Source of the DNA: Nonlabens spongiae
Lineage (GTDB): Bacteria; Bacteroidota; Bacteroidia; Flavobacteriales; Flavobacteriaceae
Length of the DNA stretch: 64,000 nucleotides
Direction of reading: 5' to 3'
NCBI RefSeq assembly: GCF_002117125.1
Contig: NZ_CP019344.1
Location: 248,001-312,000 of the forward strand
Position numbers and translations under genes: made by a program. This document shows positions 44,076-52,018 of this stretch, in pieces. Numbering within the stretch: position 1 is the first letter of the stretch; every line of letters begins with the position of its first letter. The notes beneath the pieces were generated by a model that worked only from the letters and a program-made list of their open reading frames with translations, made no database searches and was not told the DNA's origin.

Positions 44076-46046
44076 TTAACTTTTTATTTTGGCTAATTTT
44101 ATTTTCATGTTCTTAAATTTATCATCCATAGTTAAATGTTCATAAATATTCATTAAAGTTCGTACGACATCCGTATGATTCGGACGAAGCGCATGCGCTT
44201 TTTCTAAATAAACCATCGCATCTTTATACACTTGGGTCCTTTGCTTACTCAATTTATTATACTCAAGATCCTCTGCTTCTGACCTTCCCAATCCATTCAT
44301 TTGCGTTACAATTTGATTTTCCTTTGAAAGGATGGTGGCCGAAATATTTAATAAGACCTTAAAAGAGTCCGGATTTATTTCAATAGCTTTTTTATAGTTT
44401 TCAATAGCTGATTCGATGTTACCACTTTCTGCATTCATTACCCCTAGATTGTACAGTAATTCAGAATCGTTGGGTGTGGCTTTAAGTCTCGTCTCTAACA
44501 GCTCTATTGCTTTCTCAAGATTACCATTTTTATAATGCATTTCAATGAGCTTAGTATATAATGCGGTTTGTGGAAATTTTTCTTCATTTGGATGTAGGTA
44601 TTTAAAGTCTTCAGAATAGAATTGCAACGTCTCTTTATCTAAAAAAACAACCTCCTCGCCAGTGCTTTTTTCCTCCGCCACATAGAGGGTATAAGAAATG
44701 TCTTTGTTCAGGTTAATTAATTTATTATACATCGCCTTTGTCTGCTCTTTGTTAGGAATTTCTTCATAGGCTGTGATTGCATAAAGTAAAAAATAGGGCT
44801 CATTGGTAAGCATTGACAATTTTTGATATTGAACGGCTGCTTTATCGTAGTTTTGATTGTTGAAAGAAGTAAGTGCACTATTGTACAATCTATTTTTAAC
44901 AGCTACTGCGGCTCTTCTTATCTTTTCCTCATAGAGGTAGTTATTATCCTTCAACACTTCAGCTTCTTTTTCCAGAAGCGTACGATCTAAGGAATCCGGG
45001 TCACCGATACTAGCCATTGCTTTTAAAAGTCTTACGGTCTGTTTTTGGGAATTACTTAAGGTGCTTAGATATTTTTCCTTGCTAAGTTTTTCAGCAGTTG
45101 ATTTGAAATCCTCATACCTACCCATTTGAAGGTATGCCGGCAAAAGACCATATAAGTTTTCCCCTTCCTTATTTGGATCCTCAACATACTTAGGCGTATC
45201 ATTATACTGCGACGTAGTATTGTATTGCTGACGTACCGATGCATCTACGTACCTTGTAATACCGGTATTATAGTTGGCACTACTAAAAATGCTTTTAATA
45301 AAACTTTTTGCCCTTGCATTGTTATCCATTGTTTGCTGATATTGTCGTTGGTTTGCCTCTACTTGCCTTTGGATTTGAGCATTTCTTGCATTTTGATATT
45401 GCTGGGCTTGCCGTTGTCTTATTTGGTAAATCGATTCTTGTGATTGGTTATTATCAGTATAACTATCACTTTGTCCGCTTGAAGTATATGCTTTTTCATC
45501 TGATGTGCTACTTATTGTGTGGGTTTTGGATTGTTCTTTTTCACGTAATCGGTTAATTTCTGCTCGTTTATGCGCCACATCCTGTTCTATAGCATTAACA
45601 TTGTTTTTCATTCCAAAACGTTGATTCATTTCTTTTAGAAGCCCAATGACTTTTTCATTGTACCCTATGTATTCTTCCAAAAAGGCAATTTTAGCTTGCT
45701 TCTTTGTATCAAAATTGGAGTCGTCGTCAGTCAAACTTATTTGATACGCTTTTCGTTTGGCCTTATTAGCTTTGTCTATTAACGCATCTCTTTGCGCGTA
45801 CATATTATCAATCTCTGCCTGCATTTTTCCTTTGCTAGTTTCCGTGGCTGAACTGTGTTTGCATTTGCATTTGGCATAGGCACTACCAGTTTCCTGAGCA
45901 ACGTCGCACCAGCTTTTTCCATCTGGCAAGACAATACTTCCGTTTCGGTCAGGATCCAAGAGGTGCTCACACGGGTCGTCTTGTGCAAACACTGAAGTAC
46001 CAAGAAATAATATCAGGATTATCGAGTAAATATTCTTATGGTTCAT
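44076..46046 (-). CDS. Secreted/periplasmic TPR protein (656 aa)
   Basis: Signal peptide (NIYSIILILFLGTSVFAQ), then a cysteine-rich segment (CEHLLDPDRNG, SWCDVAQ, AKCKCKHSS), a Lys/Glu coiled coil to about residue 170, a Gln/Tyr/Asn-rich low-complexity linker (about 195-270), and a helical repeat region. Two or three TPRs are clear near residues 500-600 (GNLEKAIELLETRLKATPND; GNIESAIENYKKAIEINPDS). Probably a scaffold; partner unknown. It is far larger than other cassette genes and its 3' side is bounded by IS982, not a repeat, so it may be part of a longer lost unit. Confidence 0.75.
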   Translation of the reverse strand: MNHKNIYSIILILFLGTSVFAQDDPCEHLLDPDRNGSIVLPDGKSWCDVAQETGSAYAKCKCKHSSATETSKGKMQAEIDNMYAQRDALIDKANKAKRKAYQISLTDDDSNFDTKKQAKIAFLEEYIGYNEKVIGLLKEMNQRFGMKNNVNAIEQDVAHKRAEINRLREKEQSKTHTISSTSDEKAYTSSGQSDSYTDNNQSQESIYQIRQRQAQQYQNARNAQIQRQVEANQRQYQQTMDNNARAKSFIKSIFSSANYNTGITRYVDASVRQQYNTTSQYNDTPKYVEDPNKEGENLYGLLPAYLQMGRYEDFKSTAEKLSKEKYLSTLSNSQKQTVRLLKAMASIGDPDSLDRTLLEKEAEVLKDNNYLYEEKIRRAAVAVKNRLYNSALTSFNNQNYDKAAVQYQKLSMLTNEPYFLLYAITAYEEIPNKEQTKAMYNKLINLNKDISYTLYVAEEKSTGEEVVFLDKETLQFYSEDFKYLHPNEEKFPQTALYTKLIEMHYKNGNLEKAIELLETRLKATPNDSELLYNLGVMNAESGNIESAIENYKKAIEINPDSFKVLLNISATILSKENQIVTQMNGLGRSEAEDLEYNKLSKQRTQVYKDAMVYLEKAHALRPNHTDVVRTLMNIYEHLTMDDKFKNMKIKLAKIKS

Positions 46047-46159
46047 AATTTATGGTTTTTATTTCGAGCAATGCTTAGTCCGGTTTTTATACTATAAGTT
46101 TATGATAAATAATTTATTATCGAAATACCCAATAATAGGGCATTTTTCAGCTTGTTGCC

Positions 46160-46320
46160 AACGCCCACCGCATAAAGCGAGTGTGGCATTTTCGGCTGGT
46201 TCGCGTTATCGGTGGTATTGGTTTGTTGCCTCTAAAAGTAGGCAATAGTTTTGGATTCTGGCCGCCACACAGAGAGCTTTTGAATCCCGATAGCTATCGG
46301 GACGCTTTATGCACTGTTGT
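46160..46320. repeat. Family-4 cassette repeat
   Basis: AACGCCCACCGCATAAAGCG to CGCTTTATGCACTGTTG; loop palindrome TCCCGATAGCTATCGGGA at 46285-46302. Confidence 0.88.
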
Positions 46321-46534
46321 CGGTGGTGCGCTCACCGGTATGGTTTTCCCCAGGTGGCTGGTTTGTTTATTGGGCATTTTCACGCGGTGGGCGTTGTCGG
46401 TGATTGAATGTTGTGGGAGCCTTGAAATTGGTTGATGCACATCTGTTTCTTGGTTGTGCCACCGCTCGGTGGATCGTGGGGACCTTTGTCTCGGATGGAT
46501 GATTTCATGGCGGAGCAACATGTCCCTTGGGCAA
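46317..46534. repeat. Conserved unit U, copy 3, split by IS3
   Basis: TTGTCGGTG start; a stretch of about 35 bp present in copies 1-2 is missing; interrupted at 46535 by IS3, with CACCGACAA resuming at 47842. Confidence 0.75.
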
Positions 46535-46574
46535 TGTCACGTCCTGAAATATGGCTACAGGTTAATAATTGTTT

Positions 46575-47390
46575 TTACGCTGCATTTTGGTGCACATAAT
46601 CTGGTGTTTTATAGTCTAAAGATAAATGTAATCTGATAGAGTTGTATAAGTTGATTGCATTTTTTGCTGCGCGCCTTGCGTGTAGCAGATTATCAAAGGT
46701 TTGGTCGAGATAGAACTCGTCCTTGAGGATTCCGTTTACACGCTCCGCGAGAGCGTTTTCGTAGCAATGATTATCCTCTGTCATGCTGATTCTGATATTT
46801 TTTCTAATCAAGATGTTTGTATAGACATTGCTGCAATATTGTATGCCACGGTCAGAATGGTGTATTTGTGGTGACCGCTTGCCAGACTGCTTCAGGGCTT
46901 TTTGGAGAGCCCTTACGCAGCCTGCCAGCTCAAGGCTGTCACTGAGGTCGTAGCCTACTATCTTACGGCTGTACATATCTGTTATGAGCGCGAGGTAGCA
47001 AAAGCCCTTGACGGTCCTTATGTAAGTGATATCGCTGACCCATACTTGGTTGGGTTTGGTAATCTCCATATCCTTGATGATGTTCTTGTACTTGTAGAAC
47101 CTGTGAAATGAGTTTGTGGTTCTGTGGTGTGCTTTCTTTCTGTGTATCAACATATCGTGTTTTCTTAAGATGTTAAATAAAGTGTCCCTGCCTACTTTAA
47201 GATTTGCTTGCTTGAAGCTGGCATCCAGAGACTTAATAAGCTTTCTGGTGCCTTCTCTGGGAAGGGATTTGCGTCTTTGTCTGACTATCTCGACTATCTT
47301 CTGTTCCTTCTCTGAACGCTTGTCTGCTCTACGTTTGTATTTGTAGTAGGCATCACGTTTAAGGTCAAAGCATTTGCAAATAGTGGACAA
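46575..47390 (-). CDS. IS3 OrfB transposase (DDE)
   Basis: 271 residues from a TTG; in practice it is made as an OrfA-OrfB fusion by -1 frameshifting. HTH_21 region RKSLPREGTRKLIKSL, then the catalytic triad in VWVSDITYIRT (D), QIHHSDRGIQYCS (D) and YENALAERVNGILKDEF (E, 35 residues after the second D). Confidence 0.93.
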   Translation of the reverse strand: MSTICKCFDLKRDAYYKYKRRADKRSEKEQKIVEIVRQRRKSLPREGTRKLIKSLDASFKQANLKVGRDTLFNILRKHDMLIHRKKAHHRTTNSFHRFYKYKNIIKDMEITKPNQVWVSDITYIRTVKGFCYLALITDMYSRKIVGYDLSDSLELAGCVRALQKALKQSGKRSPQIHHSDRGIQYCSNVYTNILIRKNIRISMTEDNHCYENALAERVNGILKDEFYLDQTFDNLLHARRAAKNAINLYNSIRLHLSLDYKTPDYVHQNAA

Positions 47391-47425
47391 GGAAGCAAAT
47401 CCCTTGGACTTCTCCCTGGCTTTAA

Positions 47426-47797
47426 TTAGGGCTTGATACTTAGCTTTTTTTTTAGCTCCAGGACTGATTTGTAGCCCAGCTGTTCTGCAGCAACTTCAAG
47501 ATAGGATTCATCCACAAGGGCATCCATATCCTTTTTCAAGAGTAGTTTTTTAAGCTGTTCAATCTCTTTCTGAAGCTGTTTGATACGTGTTATTTCATCT
47601 TTTGTTTTCACGGTCACACGGGTATTCATAAGGTCTTTACGGTTGTATTTCTTAATCCATTCATTGATGGTAGAAGGAGCGATACCGTAGGCCTTACCTA
47701 ATTGATACTTGTTTAGTTTTCCGGTGGTAAGTTCGTCCAGAATCTTGAGTTTAAAAGACTCTGAATACCGTCTGATTACTTTGTCATTTTTGTACAT
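47426..47797 (-). CDS. IS3 OrfA helix-turn-helix protein
   Basis: 123 residues: GIAPSTINEWIKKYN helix-turn-helix, then a leucine-rich coil (IKQLQKEIEQLKKLLLKKD). The end overlaps the A9 slippery run that fuses it to OrfB. Confidence 0.92.
   Translation of the reverse strand: MYKNDKVIRRYSESFKLKILDELTTGKLNKYQLGKAYGIAPSTINEWIKKYNRKDLMNTRVTVKTKDEITRIKQLQKEIEQLKKLLLKKDMDALVDESYLEVAAEQLGYKSVLELKKKLSIKP
47445..47453 (-). other. Programmed -1 frameshift site (A9)
   Basis: Nine A residues on the minus strand in codons for LELKKKLS of OrfA. Slipping back one base leads to KKKAKYQALIKAREKS and on into OrfB without a stop. Confidence 0.8.
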
Positions 47798-47848
47798 AAT
47801 TGTTTAAGATTATGTAGCCTTTATTCAGGACGGGTCACAATCACCGAC

Positions 47849-47973
47849 AACGGTCTCGTATAACCGTCAGTTACGGGTTAATATGCGTTAATTTTCGGTT
47901 TAGCACTGGCGTTAGCAATTTCGAGTGGATTCGGACGTAGTCGAATCCGCCGTAATTGCGGTTATACATTGTT
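47849..47973. repeat. AACGG-type cassette repeat, family 1
   Basis: GTATAACCGTCAGTTACGG and CCGTAATTGCGGTTATAC arms as at 37652; follows the end of unit U (CACCGACAACGG). Confidence 0.88.
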
Positions 47974-47985
47974 GTAAAACGTTGT

Positions 47986-48546
47986 TTATTCCTTTTTTTT
48001 AATAAGTTCATTTCCAAAGTATAATACAGATAGACTAATTAAAAGACAAGGGAATAATCCAGTGACGAATCCTGTTGGAAATCCGGGTTTTACCATAACC
48101 AAAATAAAGTAAACGATATAACCAAATCCGAATTTGAGCATTCTTTCCATTCCGATCATTCTCTTTGTCATTACAACTATGAAAAATGGAAGAAATACAC
48201 TCAATAAATATCCGCCAAACACGCTATTCATATTTGCGTTTGAATCTAAAGTTAGAAAACCGATAATTCCCATTAAAACCATATTCAGAGCTATGAGAAA
48301 AAGTCCGTTAACAATTTTCGTCCCAATATTTTTTTCTTGGATAGAATTTTCCGTTATAATCAATTCCTTTGAGTCAATTTCTAAAACTTCACAAATCAAA
48401 TTTAGAGTTTTTCCTCTCGGTTCACTTTCAGAGTTTTCAATCCGTTGAATTGTTCTCAAATTTATTTTTGCTTGTTCAGCCAATTCTTCTTGAGTTAATC
48501 CTTTAATTTTTCGAGTTTCGCTTATTTTCTTTGCAATCCAGTTCAT
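47986..48546 (-). CDS. XRE-family regulator with membrane tail
   Basis: 186 residues. The N-terminal XRE helix-turn-helix is textbook (ETRKIKGLTQEELAEQAKIN, then LRTIQRIENSESEPRGKTL). From about residue 80 there are four hydrophobic helices (GLFLIALNMVLMGIIGFLTL and more). DNA-binding proteins of this layout are tethered to the membrane and may sense envelope state; no target gene can be named. Stop is 12 bp from a family-1 repeat. Confidence 0.85.
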   Translation of the reverse strand: MNWIAKKISETRKIKGLTQEELAEQAKINLRTIQRIENSESEPRGKTLNLICEVLEIDSKELIITENSIQEKNIGTKIVNGLFLIALNMVLMGIIGFLTLDSNANMNSVFGGYLLSVFLPFFIVVMTKRMIGMERMLKFGFGYIVYFILVMVKPGFPTGFVTGLFPCLLISLSVLYFGNELIKKKE

Positions 48547-48675
48547 TCTATTAGTTACTTTTATTTAAATCTAAAAGTAGTTATTCGGTCAAAATATGAT
48601 AACGGTTTTCATCTGATTTTTATACGACATTTGCTTTGTCATTAAAAGTCGTAAAGTTTTTTACAAATGTTTTAC

Positions 48676-48799
48676 AACGGTCTTGTATATCTTTCAGTTG
48701 TGGGAATTTGGGACTAAAGATAGTAAAAAGAACTGACTTTAACGCGTGAGCGTTTGTGTCCGCAGGACACATAGCCACAATTGAAGATATACGTTGTTG
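48676..48799. repeat. AACGG-type cassette repeat, family 2 variant
   Basis: Arms GTATATCTTTCAGTTGTGG and CCACAATTGAAGATATAC. Compared with family 2, both arms changed together (AACAA/TTGTT to ATCTT/AAGAT), which preserves pairing. Confidence 0.88.
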
Positions 48800-49236
48800 C
48801 CAAAAGTATTTTTCTTTTAAAAAATAACTTTTCGGTTTTGTTTTAAACTCACTTTCTAAAGAATACATTTAAAAGAAACTTTTTTTGCGTTCAGATCCGC
48901 CGCAAAGATTTTTAAATTTATTGAGCAAGAGTGAGTGCGCAAAGATTATCCTTTTTTTCTTTTTTTAGCGTTTTCATTTTTGCGTCCAGATCAGCCATCA
49001 GGATTTTTTTAATTTTTTTAGAGCAGGAGTGAGCACGCTCTATTTTTAATTTTTTTGTGTTCAGCTATTTTTAGTCAATTGAAAACCGCAACAACTTTTC
49101 ACAAAATTTATTTTCAAGAGTTTTGTTTAGAGATTTTCCAGTTTTAAAAATCTAGAACTTAAATGAAATAAATGTTTTTCGGTTTTAAAACACATTTAAA
49201 AGCTGAAACTTACGTTTTTTGTTTCATATTTTTGGC
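48800..49236. other. Gene-less cassette between two repeats
   Basis: About 437 bp without a supported ORF. It holds two diverged direct repeats: GCGTTCAGATCCGCCGCAAA near 48887 and GCGTCCAGATCAGCCATCAG near 48985, each followed by an A/T-rich run and a (G/A)AG(A/C)A(A/G)GAGTGAG(T/C) motif. Could be an RNA gene or a decayed cassette. Confidence 0.5.
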
Positions 49237-49361
49237 AACGGTATTGTATATAAAAAGTTGCGGATTTTATGCACTAACTTTTCGGTTTGGTACTGACCGT
49301 TAAATTTATGCAATTCACTTTAGATTTAGCACTTAAACCGCTATTTTTTATATACGTTGTT
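49237..49361. repeat. AACGG-type cassette repeat, family 7
   Basis: Arms GTATATAAAAAGTTGCGG and CCGCTATTTTTTATATAC; ends GTTGTT. Third arm variant with compensating changes. Confidence 0.85.
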
Positions 49362-49378
49362 ACCACACGTTTTTTTCA

Positions 49379-49933
49379 TCATTCTGTAACATTGTCAAAT
49401 TCTACTAGTGTCTTTTTAATACCTTCAATTCTTTTAAGCCAATTTCTGTTCGATAAATATACCAATAGTATTAAGGTCATTATCATACCAACAAGTATAA
49501 AATATTTTCCTTGTGTAAAATCAATGGATGAAGTGAAAAAAGATATTATTGCTGAACCAAATAGAAATGAGGTTAATAAAATAAAAATAGACATTCGCTT
49601 TAATGTATTTTGAAAACTGATTAGTGATTCTTTCAAGTTGTCTCCTTTTATAGGATTTCTTAATACAAACCATCCGATAAATCGAGAAATTATATATACA
49701 ATTGAAGTGATAACCAACAATATATTTGTCCAAAGAGGTTTAGTATTAGCATCAAAACCTTTATAATATACTGCCAAAAAAACAATTACCATTGTAGTTT
49801 CAATCATTAATTTTATCCGCATTCTTTTGATATTGGAATGATTCTTTATTTTAGTCATCATAGATAATTCTGTTTGGTTTCTTTTACCTTGTCCTGTTTT
49901 CTTCCAGTTTGATTTTATGTTATCGAGTTCCAT
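49379..49933 (-). CDS. Membrane protein, probable anti-sigma partner
   Basis: 184 residues. The cytosolic start MELDNIKSNWKKTGQGKRNQ is typical of small proteins encoded right after ECF sigma factors in Bacteroidota; four membrane helices follow (starting at about residues 41, 66, 113 and 141) and a charged tail. It begins 6 bp after the sigma gene, so it may hold the sigma factor at the membrane. No classical zinc anti-sigma motif is present. Confidence 0.7.
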   Translation of the reverse strand: MELDNIKSNWKKTGQGKRNQTELSMMTKIKNHSNIKRMRIKLMIETTMVIVFLAVYYKGFDANTKPLWTNILLVITSIVYIISRFIGWFVLRNPIKGDNLKESLISFQNTLKRMSIFILLTSFLFGSAIISFFTSSIDFTQGKYFILVGMIMTLILLVYLSNRNWLKRIEGIKKTLVEFDNVTE

Positions 49934-49939
49934 AGTTTT

Positions 49940-50410
49940 CTATTCTAAAATGTTTTTGAGTTTTTCTTTAATTCTACTGATTTTTACGCCTACATAATTT
50001 TCAGTTATTCCAGTAATTTCACCAATTTCGTTGTACGGATAATCTTCTAAATACAAGGCAATTATTGCTCTTTCTGCTTTATTTAAAGTTCTAATGGCTT
50101 CAAACAATCGTTCCTCGTTTTCAGATGATGTTTCCATATACTTTGAATGATGTTCTTTAGGAATCTTCTCGTTGAATTCAAGCTCTATTTTATTTTTTCT
50201 AAATATTGCTATTGCTGTGTTTAAAGCTATGCGATACATCCAAGTGCTTACTTTTGATTCTCTTCGGAATTTGGGATATGATTTCCATAATTGAAGTACA
50301 ATTTCTTGAAATAAATCTTCTTGGTCCTCTCTTGTGTCCCTATACATTTTGCAGACCTTGTAAATAATCCCTTGATTATCTTCTACTATTTTTAAAAAGT
50401 CTTTCTCCAC
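49940..50410 (-). CDS. ECF RNA polymerase sigma factor
   Basis: 156 residues with region 2 (DQEDLFQEIVLQLWKSYPKF, STWMYRIALNTAI) and region 4 (LNKAERAIIALYLEDYPYNE, IGEITGITENYVGVKISRIK). It should direct polymerase to a small regulon, probably including its own operon. Start and the upstream hydrolase stop share a base (50410), so translation is coupled. Confidence 0.9.
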   Translation of the reverse strand: MEKDFLKIVEDNQGIIYKVCKMYRDTREDQEDLFQEIVLQLWKSYPKFRRESKVSTWMYRIALNTAIAIFRKNKIELEFNEKIPKEHHSKYMETSSENEERLFEAIRTLNKAERAIIALYLEDYPYNEIGEITGITENYVGVKISRIKEKLKNILE

Positions 50411-51783
50411 TATTTAGTTTCTTTTTTGAAGTTAAAAGTTTTCCCCATTCTTTCTGCCATTAAACCAGAAACCAAATCATTATCAATTTGAAATGTTATT
50501 TCAATTTCTATTTTTTTACCAAAAAATTGGTGATTTCCTTTCGGGTAAATTTTAAATGGTGGATTGTTTCCAAGCTTTGCATAAAGACTGTTTTCTACAT
50601 TTTTTATAATGAGTACCATTTTACTTGTTTCTGAAATGAAACTTCCACTATACATTTCGAGATTGACAGATTTTTCAGATATTTTTTCTATTGACGGTAT
50701 TCGAAAAGGTTGTCCAAATACAATTTTCTCAACGTCTGATGCAATTGATGAAATTGGTAATGTGGAAATGTTACTTAAAATAATGATACTTATTTGTTTA
50801 TTACGGTACATTGAATTGTAGGTAGAATATCCCCAAGTTCCGCCACCGTGATATTGTTTTTTGGGCACACTAGAACTCTTATACCACCCATAATTGTAAC
50901 TTTCACTATTCTTTTTGGTCTGTTGAGTAAATATATTTGCTTTAGTTTTTTCGCTCAAAAGTGTATTTGAGAAGAAGCTGTTGTTCCATTTTAATAAATC
51001 CGTTGTGGTAGAATACATATCTCCAGCTCCTTTTAACATAGAATAATTTCGATATGGTGCAGCTACTAAACTATCATCAGTAACTAAATGATAGCCCGAA
51101 GTCAGTTGTGGGATTATTTTTAAGTCGTCAACGATGCCGGTTTCTGTCATTTGCAGTTTGGTCAAGATTTTATCCTTCAATATATTCTCAAAGCTGCTAT
51201 TATAAACGCTCTCAAGTATTGTTGCTAAAAGATGATATCCCAAACTTGAATAATGCATTTGTGAACCTGGTTCAAAAAGTAAATCAAGAGTATTGATTTC
51301 CGTTATGAATTGTTCTGGTGTCATTTGTAGTTTTGATTTTATATGCCAATAATCTTTAATGCCTTCATTGTGTGGTAAGCCTGAAGTATGTGACAATAAT
51401 TGCTCTATTGTTATATCTTTAAATTTTGGTGATACTGCACTTATGTAGTCAATGGCTTTATCTTGAATATTTAATTTACCTTCCTCTTGAGCGATTGCGA
51501 TAAGTGTTCCAGTAAAAGTTTTAGTAATTGAGGCTATTCGATATTTAGCATCTTTTTTCAATTTGAGATTATTCTCGTAGGATGCCAAACCAACTGTTTG
51601 TTGAAAGAGGATATTTTTTCCTTTGGCTACAAGTATTTCTCCATTAAAACCTTCTTTTAAATGGATGGCATTGAGATAGGTTTCGAGCTTTTTTGAATCT
51701 ATAAAACCTTTTGTTTGGGAATTAGCAGTTAAAGATAATCCAAGTAGTAGAGAGATTATGTATAATGTTTTTATTGAGTTCAT
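50410..51783 (-). CDS. Serine beta-lactamase-like hydrolase
   Basis: 457 residues with a signal peptide (IISLLLGLSLTANSQ). The SxxK motif is in RIASITKTFTG, the YxN-like motif in MHYSSLGYHLLATI and the third box in HGGGTWGYSTYNS. This is the class C/penicillin-binding-protein-like esterase group; substrates range from D-peptides to esters. A C-terminal beta domain of about 100 residues follows. First gene of an operon with an ECF sigma factor and its partner; start is 110 bp from a family-2 repeat, enough for a promoter. Confidence 0.85.
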   Translation of the reverse strand: MNSIKTLYIISLLLGLSLTANSQTKGFIDSKKLETYLNAIHLKEGFNGEILVAKGKNILFQQTVGLASYENNLKLKKDAKYRIASITKTFTGTLIAIAQEEGKLNIQDKAIDYISAVSPKFKDITIEQLLSHTSGLPHNEGIKDYWHIKSKLQMTPEQFITEINTLDLLFEPGSQMHYSSLGYHLLATILESVYNSSFENILKDKILTKLQMTETGIVDDLKIIPQLTSGYHLVTDDSLVAAPYRNYSMLKGAGDMYSTTTDLLKWNNSFFSNTLLSEKTKANIFTQQTKKNSESYNYGWYKSSSVPKKQYHGGGTWGYSTYNSMYRNKQISIIILSNISTLPISSIASDVEKIVFGQPFRIPSIEKISEKSVNLEMYSGSFISETSKMVLIIKNVENSLYAKLGNNPPFKIYPKGNHQFFGKKIEIEITFQIDNDLVSGLMAERMGKTFNFKKETK

Positions 51784-51893
51784 AAGACAACGTTTTAATT
51801 TCTATTTTCTTTATAGGTTGTCTTAAATGTTCAAAATCTTACACGTTTTAATATTTTTTCTTGGTTACTCGATTTTTTTTTCAAATGTGTGGT

Positions 51894-52018
51894 AACGGTC
51901 TTGTATAACAATCAGTTGCGGATTGTTTGGAAACTAAGATAGCTAAAATTACCGACTTTTATGCCTGCGCGGTTGTGTCCGCAGGACACAAAGCCGCAAT
52001 TGTTGTTATACGGTGTTG
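51894..52018. repeat. AACGG-type cassette repeat, family 2
   Basis: GTATAACAATCAGTTGCGG / CCGCAATTGTTGTTATAC, inner hairpin TGTGTCCGCAGGACACA; ends CGGTGTTGG. Confidence 0.9.

Larger units (their letters stand above)
46535..47837 (-). mobile_element. IS3-family element, complete (1303 bp)
   Basis: Ends TGTCACGTCCTGAA and (inverted) TGACCCGTCCTGAA. A 3-bp target duplication CAA lies at 46532-46534 and 47838-47840; removing it restores the U unit (GGGCAATCACCG). Confidence 0.92.

Noticed and set aside
48620..48868. 82-residue minus-strand ORF
   Set aside because: It runs straight through the repeat at 48676-48799; its reading frame is made by the repeat.
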